From Orobanche coerulescens (taxonomy: Eukaryota; Streptophyta; Magnoliopsida; Lamiales; Orobanchaceae), in contig CM065801.1 in NCBI GenBank assembly GCA_033398695.1, positions 2,852,001-2,916,000 on the forward strand: DNA of 64,000 nucleotides. The letters are read 5' to 3'. Positions within the stretch are counted from its first letter, which is position 1, and every line of letters starts with the position of its first letter. Both the position numbers and the translations under genes were made by a program. Below are positions 21,001 to 32,855 of this stretch, piece by piece. A model generated the notes under the pieces. That model did not search any database. It was given only the letters and a program-made list of their open reading frames with translations, and had not been told where the DNA came from.

Positions 21001-22285
21001 TCTAGTGGCGTTCCCTCTTTTTTATTTTTCCGTGTTGCTATTTGGGATATAGCGAGATTTTTTTTGCTGCTCTCCGACATTAATTTAGTCAGGTCTGCCT
21101 TGGATAATATTTGACTAGGTGGGCTACTCATCCGGTCAATGGGCTTGAAAGAGTGTCTTGTGCTCGGTTATTGTAAAACCTCTATAAACTAACGACTTCT
21201 TACTATGTAACTTCAATGATTTTGAAGAGCTTAATTTGTTGAATGGTATTTTTTTTTTCCTAATACCAAGTCGGAACAATAACTTGTTATTAATTACTCC
21301 CTCCGTCCCAGCTAACATGAGCATTTTGACTTTATATGGTCAATAATTTCTAATTTCATAATATAATTTTGTTAAATATTTTACCATTATATTTTGAGAT
21401 TAATTTAACAACTTAGAAATTATCAATTATATAAAGTCAAACGCCTACAAATTTTTAATTTTATGAAAGATATTGTTGAGGTATTTAATTTGTAGAAGCT
21501 CATTAAGGACATATCTTGACAAATACATTCCGGAAGTAAAGATGTGTTGAATTGAAGTTTACACACGATGCCTTTGGTTATGAATAAATTCATTTTAACA
21601 AAATCTTCCATAAAATCAGAAGTTGCCGGTATTGTCTTAAGCCATCTAAAGCTTTCAATCTGATAAATTGTGAAAACCTTATAGAGTTTGAAGCAAACAA
21701 TTTCACCAGTGTTTATTTATTCATCTCACCTTTATTTTTATCTATTGGGTCGTAATACATTTCTAAGGACCGTGATATGATTTGTGGATCCACAAGTTTT
21801 TTCTGATATTTCGAACGAGGTTGTAAATATTCCAACTATCATATTAAAGGATTGAATCTCAGAATATAATTCCGATATCATCAAGTGGCAGATATTCCCA
21901 GTATTGATCACATCTCTCTCATAAATGATCTACAGAAAGAGATTCAATATGCAGCATTGTTTCATAAGAACAAGTTATAATATACTATTAAATTCCGGAA
22001 ATCTCATATTTGCATTTCCAATATTTGGGATGCAAAAATCATTACCTAAATAGAACCATAATATTCGGTTCAGATGTATCATCACCAAAAATCATCAAAA
22101 TATTCCTAGCAATTGCGATCCTTGGATTTGCTTTTGAAGATGATGTGAACCCTTGGATTAGAATCAAGCTAAGTAACAAGAAAAATGAATGCAGATACGA
22201 TATCCGCTGTATCGGTTACATCTGGAAAAAAATGCAAAAGAGTACACGAGAAGATAATTCTTGATACTGGATAACTGTATCTAAC
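21001..22285. other. Convergent intergenic region between TAF13 and ERDJ3B
   Basis: It holds the 3' UTRs of both genes and no further gene. A Stowaway-like end (ACTCCCTCCGTCCCA) lies at 21297-21311, but no convincing partner end follows; similarity to AAAGTCAAA-type internal MITE sequence near 21430 suggests a decayed copy. The short frames here show no family features. Confidence 0.5.
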
Positions 22286-25200
22286 CTAACCTAGTGTTTC
22301 TTTGATCTTTGTCTTCTGGTTCTCTGTTAATGAGGTTGGGAAAAGAACCTCAAACGTGACGTACAGATCTCCCTTCTTGTTACTAAAATGTAATGGCATA
22401 CCTTCTCCTTTAAATTTCCTCACTTCCTTAGGCTTTGTGATACCCTGAGGGCAAATTGCAAAAGAAAAAAAAAAAGAAAAAAAAAATCATGCAACATTCA
22501 TTTTTTCCAGAGAAATGGAGACCCCAGAATTAGACCCGGCAATTTACCACACGACACGAAAACACGACACGAAAACGACACGAAAATTTAGTGTTTGGAT
22601 TTGCATTTTGAGTACACGACACGAAAATACACGAACACGAAAGTACACGACCGAGATTTAGTGTCGGTTTTGTATTTACCCTTTGGGTACACGACACGAC
22701 ACGAGGTACACGAAATAAATAAATAAATAAATATAATATTTTATATTTAATTTAATAAAAATTAATATTTTATGAATTCTGTTTATACTAAACTTTAAAA
22801 TTTGAAAATATAATGTGAATTTTCAGAAATTTCGTGTAAACATTCGTGTTTTCATTGCCATTCGTTTCATTTCGTCTACTAAAACCTACAAAAATAATAT
22901 TATAATATTAAAATTATTAATTTTTATAATATTTTAATATTTATTTTATATTATGTGCCTGACACGAAAACACAACACGAAACGACACGAATTTGCGCGG
23001 TACACGACACGACATGACACGAATTCATTTAGTGTCGTGTATGGGTTTGGACTTTTGCTACACGAAACACGAAAGTACACGACACGAAAATACACGACAC
23101 GAAAATACACGACACGAACGAATTGCCAGGTCTACCCAGAATGCAGCAATGAATTTTGACACTTACCTTGGAGCTAATGTCCACCAAACGGTTATCAAGG
23201 TGTTTGATGGTTTTCTCGAAACCAACAAGAGCTTGAACCTAAATAAGTCGATGATGAATTTCGCATTAAATTGAAAAACTTGGACACTTATACAAGAAAA
23301 TATGTTCTGTGCTGAAAAAGGAAGCAAACAAAAAAAGGTTGAAGATTGTGCTGAAAAATATTACCAGTGTAATAGTGACTCTTGTATGGAGGTCATTGCT
23401 TTCCCTTCTGAAGCGATCATGAGGTGCCGTACGTATGCGAAACTGCACATAAATTAATAATCAATCAAGTCAGTGAATGCTGAATAAAAATAAGAAATTA
23501 AACTCAAACAGATCCATCGCCATCGCTATAGCTTTAGGATATAGATTTAAACCTTAAGATCTCCAGCTTCACCATCAACTATTGGCTCACCATCTTCATA
23601 AAATACCACCTCCTGTAGAATGAAACTTTTAGTCATACGAATTTCATTTATTCAAAAATCTCTGCCATTTTAGTTCAACAGAAAGTATCGGCGACCTCTG
23701 TAGAAATTATCATTCAAAATATCCAAGTGAAAAAGTAAGAGAGCTTACTTGTCCATCCTGCATTCCTTTCTCAATATCCACAGTGATAAAATCACCCTCC
23801 CTTTCATACTTGACGTTAGGGCACTGTTCGCATACCTGAAAAGCCAACATACGACAACCTCTTAATAAATGTAACAGCGTCAAGTGAACAAGATACAACT
23901 TAGTGCAGTTCTCTCACTAGGAGGGAAATACATACCTGCTCTGTCATCTGCTGAAACATCCCGGGACCAATTTGCTTGTGATAAACTTCATTTCTACAGT
24001 TGCAACGCCTTTTCCCTGGAGCTGGTTTAATTACATTCTTCACCCTCCAAACCTGATGGATTACACATTCCAAATTTCAGAAATAAGGTAGCTCGGATAG
24101 AATTTCTAATATTCTACGTGGACAATTGTTGTTTCATATTGTGCCCAAAGTTTCCGCATATAATAGTACGCATTGATGCTAGCGACATTGGTGCTTGGGC
24201 AAAAAAGTGTCTGGCCACATAGGATAACAGAAATTAAATGATCTAGAAGCATATACTACTAGAGGGTCTACAATTCCTTTAAATTTTAGGCAAGTGATTA
24301 TAAAAACTTAAAAAAAAGGTCTATTCAATCAAGAAATTCATTTGATAGAAGGTTAATCTAGTGTTAATGGCTAAGATCACTCAGTACCTTCAAAGAACCC
24401 CCCATATACAGATCTTCAAGTGTCGCATCCAATTCAACAGTCACGTCATCACCTTTCACAACCCTCTCCTCCTCTTCCGTAGGACCTCCACCAAAGAAAC
24501 TGGAAATATAGCAGCACAGAGGATCATGGACAGGGTTTCAATTTCACAATCAACAAAAACACCCGCAGATTCTAGACAATCAATAAATAAAACCAAAAAC
24601 AAGTGAAATCTAGTAGAATAATTAACTATTAGTCAATAATTAGTTGATCGCATGGTGATATTACAATAACAGCAGATGTGCAATAACGCAATCCGCATAA
24701 GCCAACTGTTATGCAACTTTTAGCAAGAAGAAGTTCACAAATTGCATATAAGTAGATAACCAATGCATTTTTTCAGCTTTCTTATCCAATGAAATCATTT
24801 TGGACTTCGATTATTATCCCATCGTAATAGCACATGCACCCATCACTCTGTAATCAAAGAAAAGAACGATTTGCTACTTTTGTTTGATTAAGCTTCCACA
24901 TAATGGGATATTTGCATAGCTAAGGCTTCCAATTTATTTGATGTTATCAGGGAAATAGAAAAAACTACAAATTACAATTAGCAACCAAATAAAAAGATTC
25001 TTCGTAACTCAAATAAGCATCACAAGATCCATAACACCCATAATTGTCAATGATTCACATAGTTCTCAACTTCGCAATTCGAAAAGGACATGAAATGACA
25101 AGTAAACAGAAAACAAGCTATGATGGATAAAATAACAAGCACGACACATCAACCAGATTAAAATTAGTAAAGAATATAAAGAAACTTACGAGCTAAAAAT

Positions 25201-25763
25201 GTCTTGAATATTCATTCCCCCTCCTCCTCCTCTACCTCCATTAGCCGCATGCTGTTTAAGACCTTCTTCACCATATCTATCATATATACCTCTCTTCTCA
25301 CTATCAGACAGAACTTCATAAGCTATAAAAAAAAAAAAAAGACCGTACAACCCAGTCAAATCACCAGTTATTCCTAGCTATTTCATTAACATAGACAAAA
25401 TCGTGGAAAATGGAGGGACAAAAAGATATGGAATACCATTGTTAATTTCTGCAAATCTCTTATTCGCCTCTTCATTTCCTTGATTTTTATCTGGATGATA
25501 CTTCAGAGCAAGCTTCCGATAGGCACGCTTTATTTGCTCATCTGATGCTCCTTTAGGCACTTGGAGAATGTCATAATAACTCTTCCTGTCCGAATGCAGA
25601 ATCGATTAAACTCCATGAACAGACAAAAATTGCATCACCACCATTTACACTTTTAATTTATTGACACTAAACTAAAGATCAATAGAACTCACGCTGCAAT
25701 GGCAATCAGATAGTACGATACGAAGCAGAAAAACAGCAATAATTTTGATCTCTGATGAGCCAT
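22286..25763 (-). CDS. ERDJ3B: ER-resident DnaJ protein ERdj3B
   Basis: Ten exons join in frame: 25763-25693, 25585-25437, 25322-25190, 24499-24388, 24052-23936, 23835-23749, 23612-23553, 23442-23365, 23238-23167, 22444-22286. They encode 345 residues, matching the plant ERdj3B length. A signal peptide (about 1-23, [16 protein letters not shown] core) leads into a J-domain (about 26-90) with the HPD triad in [11 protein letters not shown] Gly-rich stretch follows, then the client-binding C-terminal region with Cys pairs CNC and CEQC and landmarks VVKGDDV and [13 protein letters not shown]. In the family it works in the ER lumen with SDF2 and the HSP70 BiP in protein folding, including maturation of surface receptors. 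All splice sites are GT-AG. No lesion seen. Intron 9 holds a hAT MITE. Confidence 0.95.
22531..23134. mobile_element. hAT-like MITE in ERDJ3B intron 9, rich in ACGACACGAA motifs
   Basis: Terminal inverted repeats TAGACCCGGCAATT and AATTGCCAGGTCTA (14 bp, one mismatch) enclose 604 bp. CCCAGAAT lies on both sides (22523-22530 and 23135-23142), an exact 8-bp duplication. The ends are filled with repeats of ACACGACACGAAA and the middle is AT-rich. A second member lies at 51087-51663. The apparent short proteins here are translations of the repeat. Confidence 0.9.
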
Positions 25764-26032
25764 GTTAAACAAGCACAGAAATCAAAATTAAAAACACGAA
25801 CAGGCTAGGGTTTTTGGAATCGGATCTTCAAGCCGACGACATTAACACTCCATAAATTCGCCAAATGATTTAAGAGGGGGTAGTATATTAGTATAATTAC
25901 AGGTATGACCCGAAAATTTCTTTGAGGGGACGAGGGAAATGCCGAGCTGCTGACTGACGACGATACGAATTTCATATTATTCAGGGAAAAAAGTGCCGAG
26001 AAATCGACTAGGAAGGGAACTCGAGTTCACAA

Positions 26033-26057
26033 CGTGGTCTTTGGGGAACGGACCAAT
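26033..26057 (-). promoter_or_regulatory. Candidate ER-stress element upstream of ERDJ3B
   Basis: Read on the coding (minus) strand, ATTGGTCC is followed, after a few bases, by CCACGTTG. CCAAT/ATTGG paired with CCACG is the composition of plant ER-stress elements, but the spacing here (14 bases) is longer than the usual 9-10 (or 2 in the type II element). It lies about 270-295 bp before the start codon. Regulation by the unfolded protein response is known for this family; that this site mediates it is inference. Confidence 0.3.
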
Positions 26058-26222
26058 CAGTAAGCTCCAAAGCTCGATCAAACCAATAAGTTTTCGCCAT
26101 GTCAGCGTCATTCGTTTGTCTTTTTTCATTCCCATCGAGTGGGTCCGGATATTACACTTTGATGATAAAAATAATATTTTCGATGTTTTGTTTAAAACTT
26201 GATAGATTTAAGCTGTGTTTAT

Positions 26223-26656
26223 ATTTTTTTTTTATATATAACTAGGTGATCCCAGTTTAGCCGGACTAATCCTGGTACCTCCATGAACCCACTCCTAACA
26301 CATTGAGAGAACTAAATCGCGAGTCGCTCGAGCAATTCCAAGTGCTCCAACGCTTTTCTGTACACTTCGCGCACGCGAGGTTCTTAATCGATTAATACTG
26401 TGCTCTCAAAGACAGCTTCTATAATGTACCTACTAATCGCACAAGACCTCCGGTTCCTGTAAGAAAATACTCCTACACCGCCGCTGACGCGAGATTAAAC
26501 ATCGATTACGGTCATTGAAATGCAAATTTCTGTAGAGGATCATAAAGAGAAAAGCTTCCTCTTTCACCTCCTTTGGTGGGGTTAGAACTCAAGACCTCTC
26601 CAAATGAGTGTCTTGGGAGTAGGCGTCCTACCACTGGACCACCAACCCTTCCCACC
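26223..26656 (-). mobile_element. tRNA-derived SINE (family A, copy 1)
   Basis: AGCTGTGTTTAT occurs at 26211-26222 and 26657-26668, a 12-bp target duplication. On the minus strand the element begins with a tRNA-like head: an A-box-like TGGTCCAGTGGTAGGA, then a degenerate B-box GAGTTCTAACC. It ends with GGGATCACCTAGTTAT followed by an A-run (T-run at 26225-26234 on plus). The copy at 50618-50984 is clearly the same family. Confidence 0.85.
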
Positions 26657-26668
26657 AGCTGTGTTTAT

Positions 26669-27418
26669 CATTAACTTATAAGTTTCAGGAGTTTATTAAA
26701 TTATTGACTAAAAAATTCGTTTTGTAAACGACTAACTTCTCAAATCAGCTAGCCTATAAGTTAAGTGATTGATAAGCTAATTTTTGAAGTTTATGAAAAA
26801 CAAAGCTATCTTCTCATCTTTATATATTCTATATATGTCCGTGACCTAAATAAAACCATAGGATTTTTTTACATAAACACCCCTGAGTAATTGACATATT
26901 ACAAATAAACCCACCATCCGTTAATTTTTCAGGAAAAAATGAGGCTTCAGTTGAGGGGTGGACGCGAAAAATTATGGTTAGTCTGATCATCAATCTATTA
27001 CACTTGCTAATGAATTAGTTTGTTATAAATATAATACAATAATTTTGTGTTCGATTTATTTTTTATGTTTTACGGAATCTTTTTGATACCTATTGTTGTT
27101 GCGAACTTGTTCGTAACTAAAATTATACACACAAGTCCTATTCAGTGGCAATTTTAAACCATCAAAAATAAATTATCAATGACTTTTCAAAGTGACAGTG
27201 AACTGTGAATAGACAAATAAAAGTGATGTCACTTTATGTAATTTTAGAAAAAAAAACAGCTAGCTTATCAGCTAATTTACTAAACATCTACATTAAAATC
27301 AGCTAAGTTATCAGGTAGCTTATCAGCTACCCAGTCAGCTATCAGTTAGCTTATCAGCTACCAGATAGCTTATCAGCTACCAGATAGCTTATCAGCTAGT
27401 TTTGCTAAACACAACCTC
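26669..27418. repeat. MITE-like element with AGCTTATCAGCTA tandem repeats
   Basis: The SINE above sits in its left end: GCTGTGTTTATCAT at the left mirrors GCTAAACACAACC at 27405-27417. Near the right end, at about 27300-27397, a 19-bp unit AGCTTATCAGCTACCAGAT is repeated about three times, with weaker copies before it. A related end, GGGTGTGTTTGGTAGT, occurs at 41030. Target duplication not found, so class is uncertain. Confidence 0.5.
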
Positions 27419-27989
27419 AGTGTACTTTTGATAATGATTGGTAAGTAATAATGATAAGTATATGGTGGTGATTAAAAAGTAGAAAATATTGATAGTAAAT
27501 GTGTGGTGACGACTAAAAAGTAAAAGATGGTTGTTTAATTTGTGTAAAATGTGATAAATGTAAAGTTTCTAAAAGTACAAAAAAAAAGGTAAGTGTAAAG
27601 TTTTATGTGGGAGGTGATGATAATATTTTTAGAATCAATCGAAGCACAATCTAAACTTTGAACACAATTACGGTAGAATGCATCGTGTGCAACGACCGTG
27701 GACACATTAGCTATGCACTAGATGGAGATAAGGGTACTTTTTTTTAATTAGAATACTATTAGTATCTTTTATTCTTATGAGTGGGGCTATATAATTTATT
27801 AGTTTTATAATTTGATATTAAAAAAATAATTCTCATTGCAAACGATATCATTTTTTATATTAGAAATCTCTTTTATATAACAATAACACTCTTCTCGTGT
27901 CTAAGTTACTATTTAAACATTATTCAAATATAATTAGGTCATATTTGACTATCACACTCAAATTTGGTATTTGGATAACACGAAAAATA
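27419..27989. other. AT-rich non-coding stretch
   Basis: No gene, RNA or clear element ends are seen. The sequence is AT-rich with short stretches like AGTAATAATGATAAGT that may be decayed MITE DNA. Confidence 0.4.
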
Positions 27990-28345
27990 TTCGATTCACA
28001 TATTCTAATCACATAAAATACATGAGTCATTAAAAAATATTTACGTTACGTAGATTATACCTGAGTTACCTAAAATATAATTAAGTCGAATCACTTAAAT
28101 TACGCTGGAGTTACCTAAATTACAATTGAGTCATATATTCAAGTCACTTAAATAAAATTTTAAATTACCTAAAATATATTCCAGTCGCCTAAATCAATGG
28201 AGCTATCTAAATAACATTCGGGTCACGTAAAATACATTGAGTCATCAATTAGAGTCAATTGAATCACCTTAAAACAGTCGAATCATTTAATTGAGCATCT
28301 GAATTACAGATAAATCAGCTAAAATACATCCAAGCTACTTAAAAA
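27990..28345. repeat. Degenerate minisatellite, CACCTAAATTACA-type unit
   Basis: About a dozen imperfect copies of a roughly 20-30 bp unit resembling GAGTCACCTAAAATACATT follow each other with many substitutions and length changes. No coding role is apparent. Confidence 0.6.
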
Positions 28346-29635
28346 TGATGATTCTAATGTATTTTTTTAACACAAATGTGCATTTGAATTTGTGAAATGC
28401 ATTTGTGTAAATATCAAAAGCAATAATATGAATATGGAAAAAAAAAATGTTACTAAACTTTAAGGAAAAAATAAAAACGTACAAGGGTACGCATTCCCAC
28501 TGATGAAATTGTCTATTTCCTATATAATTTGTCCCTTCCAAATAAAATGACGATTAAATATCTCCCCTATATACTAATACACATTTACGCCTTTGCCGCA
28601 GCCTTCTCACGCTACACGCCTTTTCACGGCTGGCCATGCATGCCTCTCTCACGCTCAAATTGACACATAATCAATTAATGGCCTAATCATCATTGCATTA
28701 ATTACATTATAATTACACCTCATATAACTTCTACCTACCTTATTAATTTTTATGAATTAAGGAATATGAATTATGAATAAATAAGAATCGATTATATTTA
28801 CAAAAAGATTTCATATTTTCATTAATTAAAATATAATTCTCAAACAAAGAGAAATTTGATATAACAGTGTGCACTATATATTAAAAACCTAAAATCTCAC
28901 GGAAATATTATATATTCCAATAATTAATTAGTTTATATTAGTTAGTCAATATAATTAGGTATATCAATAAAAAAATCAACTGAAATGAAAGATGCTTGGG
29001 AATACTGCAAAAGAAGTGTTGAATATATATTTATAATTAAAAAGGTACTAGAAGCCCTAATCAATTAAATAAATCAAAATAATCTTACTCAAAAATAATA
29101 TTGAAAGTGTATAAACAATAGTTTTAATTATTATTTAAATAAATTAAAGAAACTATGTAATAAATCAATTAGTCTGTTTTAATTTTAAATCTTATTTAAT
29201 TAATATAAAATAACAAAATAAATGAAAAAACTTGTATTTACTAAATTATATAATTCCTGATTTTAACAATTTTTAAAGTGATATTTCAAAATATATAAGA
29301 AATTAAATTTAATAATAATATACTAATCCATATATCTTTGTACAAAGAGAATGTTAGAAAATAAAAATTGACCGTTTTAAGTGATTCTTAATTTTTTTTG
29401 TCTTAAATTTATCTACTTTTAAAATCAACTATACATTTTTGAAAGTTTTGGATTTGCTTTTGTATTTTAAATTATATCCAAATAGTATAAGTAATTTTTT
29501 TCAAATATAAGAATTCAATTATCTCCTTTTTGGCCATATAACAGGAACCGTTAAATACTTAACGATTTGGATTATTTTGGCAAAAAAAGACCAAAAAATA
29601 AGGTGGAACTAAAATTTCATCAAATACAGTTTAAC
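28346..29635. other. AT-rich intergenic DNA
   Basis: No gene or recognisable element found. A short GC-richer patch at about 28590-28650 (CTTTGCCGCAGCC, CACGGCTGG) stands out but has no features I can name. Confidence 0.4.
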
Positions 29636-29639
29636 ACAA

Positions 29640-30725
29640 TCAGATATGAATTGAGGTTTTTTCTAATACAAGTTTCCGAAATGACTAAAAGTGCCCAACT
29701 ATTTATGTGTTCTCTTGAATGTAAAATGTGTTAACTTTAATACTTCTATATATTAAGTTAATGTTTGAAAATAACATCATATGAAAATGATAATAAATTT
29801 TCAACTGAACCAAATGTCACTTAGTTTTTTTATAATACAAGTTTCACGAATTACTAAAAATACTCTAATTAGTTTTCTCTTATTTTGAATGTAAAATTTC
29901 TTGAATTTAGTAGTACTCTTAATTATGAAATTCAATGCCTGAAAAGTACCACTTTTCCCGGCTCATCTTATATTACAAATAAAATTTGGCATTTTTTATT
30001 TTTAAAAAATGAGGATAATTTTAATTAGGCTAGGATGTGAACGTAGTTTTCTTAGTTAACTCCGTGATTAATATATTTACAATAAGTCATACAAGTAATT
30101 CACTTATATATATATATATATATATACTACAATGATGCTACTTCTTTTTTGTTTTTAAAATTGGAAAGTACTCAATTTTAAGTTATAAGTCATAATCTCC
30201 TTACTTTGTAATTCCAAAATCTATTTTAAAATGAATATACATATAGTTTCACTTCAACCAAATGCCGCCGATATTTTTTGTAATACAAGTTTCAGAAATT
30301 AATAAAAGTACTTCAACTCTTTATTTATTTTTTAATGTAAAATGGGGAAGACTTTAATACTCTTAAATATGAAGCTAAATGTTTGAAAAAATTTCATATA
30401 AGCATAAATATACCGTTTAACTTTAATCAAATCAATTGAGTTTTTTATTTTGTAATTTTTTAAAATTTTAAGGTCGTTTTTAATTAGGACAAAATTATTT
30501 TGATGTATATTTTTTAACTTATCCAAGCTATTTTTATATATAATAATCTAAATTGTTAAATTTTTTGGTAATTTTAAGGCTAGGACTTGGATGTAGTTTT
30601 CTAAATTAACAGGTATATTTATAATAGGTCATACAAGTAATTAAATTATATATACTACTATTATATTTTTTTATTGAAATTTGAGAAGTGCTTAATTTTA
30701 AGCTATAAGTCAAAATCTCTTATGT
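29640..30725. repeat. Diverged tandem duplication of about 0.5 kb
   Basis: Two sets of shared landmarks recur in order. CCAAATG-C followed by TAATACAAGTTTCA lies at about 29808-29850 and 30255-30295. GGCTAGGA-TTGGATGTAGTTTTCT followed by GGTCATACAAGTAATT and CTATAAGTCA-AATCTC lies at 30028-30200 and 30578-30720. A further partial copy (AATACAAGTTTCCGAAATGACTAAAAG) lies at 29665-29695. The origin is unknown and no protein is recognised. Confidence 0.6.
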
Positions 30726-30865
30726 ATTTCGAAAAGCTTTTTAAATTTTAAATATTACACAAACTATCCTTCCCATAATTATTTAGTATAATTCTACATA
30801 TGAAGATGTACCAAATGACAATGCATATATCAGTTATTCAAGTATAAGCTCTTCTTCACTTGGGC

Positions 30866-31745
30866 ATCATTGCAAACTCATAAGACCGACCAAGAATATG
30901 AGATTAATTGTTGGACAAACAATGTCATCTCATCATCTACAATAAATTAAGGACTTCTCCGAATGAATCCTAAAAAATGTAAATGGTAAGCTGGGTGAAG
31001 AAGTCGATAGAGAAACCTTGATTGATATTCTTGATATTTACTAATTCGGAATGCCGAAAATCATATTGCAGCCATTGTTGAAAGCACTATCATTCACTTA
31101 TAAGTAACTTTCCATAAAGTGAATTTTTGAAGAAAGAGCAATCCTAGCGCCAACAAACGACGTTGTGGAGATATAAACGATTACGTGATGTCTATAATTT
31201 CAAAAGACAAGCGGATATATCTCAGTTCTAATAGTATATGCAAAATTCATGCCCTCTAGAAGTCAAAATCAAGTATATCCAATGGATTTTTTTTAATAGC
31301 ATCAAGTGTTCTAGAATTCCAAATCACATCTTGAAATCGTAAGTTAGAGTTTCAGTTATGCTAATTCAAAATATGGATCAATCATCAGAATTATGCAATA
31401 TCACATCATTAATAATTATCCAAATTCGTAACAATATTATTGAACAAAAAAATTCAGGGAATAATTCTGAAAGTAAAGTATTTATTCCATAATTGATATT
31501 AAGCCCTTAGATATCAGATCACCATTTAAAATTCTCACTTATTATAAGCTTTGCCATGACTATATTTAAGAGTCAAGATCAAACGCTTTCTCATGTTGGT
31601 ATGTATCTTCCAAGATCCGTATTTGGTCATGGTTAGCTTTATGTTGCCATATAAAGAGTGAAGATCAGGAAATACTAGAAATCTTTTCTTGCGATGAGAA
31701 TGATGTAATCATAAACAGAACAAATAGTGTATGTTATAAAGAAAT
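30866..31745 (+). pseudogene. Relic of a Helitron helicase C-terminal region
   Basis: In several frames, translated pieces match the order of Helitron helicases: GEEVDRETLIDI (near 30995), RAILAPTNDVV (near 31140), QVYPMDF (31270s), SIKC/IPNHILK (31300s), LSHVGMYLPRSVFGHG (near 31590) and a final CDEN-VI-N-T segment. Many stops and frameshifts interrupt it. It is a different copy from the 5000-9022 element and has no visible ends. Remaining DNA to 32212 shows nothing else. Confidence 0.75.
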
Positions 31746-32526
31746 ATTATGAAATTTATAATGAACGATTTATATATTATATATTTACATAAAAGTTCTT
31801 TTTTGTGTTTCCGTGTAATTACACGGGTGTCAAATTTTTCGGTATGACTTCCGTAAATTTTATGATTTGTTATTAAAGTGCATACCATAAAGAGAGAAAT
31901 TCTATAGAGAGTAGAGACGATGATTCTCATGTATGATTTTCATTAATAATTGAATTCTTATGTATAGAAAAACTTTGAGATAGCACAATCTTAATTACAT
32001 AATTACATCACGAGCAATATAGTCATTTAATATAAAATAAATTATATCAAATGTACCGTTGATATTCAAATATTTATTCTTATAATGTCTTGATTTGACC
32101 TCATAAGCGGGACCAAGCATCTACATTGCTTTTAGAGAATTTACTAATTGTTCTAGAGCAACTAGAAAGATATTCTTTAACCAAAAAGAATTCCATGCAA
32201 ATGTAGGATATATATCCTGAAGGGGTCAATAGGCTAAAACATCACTGGACTCTCCACCAACTTGCAGGTGGGTCACTGAACTCAAAAAGTTTGCTTTTAG
32301 ATTACTGAACTAAATATAGTTTGCAGTGAAATCACTCAACAATTAAAAAATTTCATGACCGTTATCTTTTCTTTGACTTTAACGGTGCTCCGTTAATTTG
32401 TGACAAATCACCATCCACGTAGGCTGCCAGGTATATAAAACCCAATTTATTTGAACTGATTCATAACCCGATCCATCACTATAATTTAACCCGATCCATC
32501 ACAATAAATCACATGAAACAAAAATT

Positions 32527-32735
32527 GGGGATAAAATGGAGCTGTGCTAGGGGTTTGAATCTCGATCCAGTCGGAAATTGGGGATAAAACGAGTGTGCTA
32601 AGGGGTTTCAATCTCGATCCACTCGGCAATCGGGGATAAAACGAGTCGTGCTAAGGGGTTTCAACCTCGATCCAATCGGAAATTGGGAATAAAACGGAGT
32701 GTGCTAAGGGGTTTCAATCTCGATCCAGTCGCTTC
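32527..32735. repeat. Tandem array of about 58-bp units near the MULE left end
   Basis: Four copies of a unit with landmarks GGGATAAAACG, GTGCTAAGGGGTTTCAA and CTCGATCCA-TCGG follow each other, 5' of the transposase. The copies differ by small changes only. Confidence 0.8.
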
Positions 32736-32855
32736 AGTTGGCTTCACAATTAATCAAATGGATTCACCACTGTAAGTCGTTCTTTTCAAAAGACCCCTTT
32801 ATACTTATGTAAAAAAACTGCATCTTTAGGGTTATTTGTGTGCATATATTTGCAG

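Noticed and set aside
22953..23274. Frames with [11 protein letters not shown] and similar repeats
   Set aside because: Translation of the ACGACACGAA repeat of the hAT MITE inside an ERDJ3B intron.
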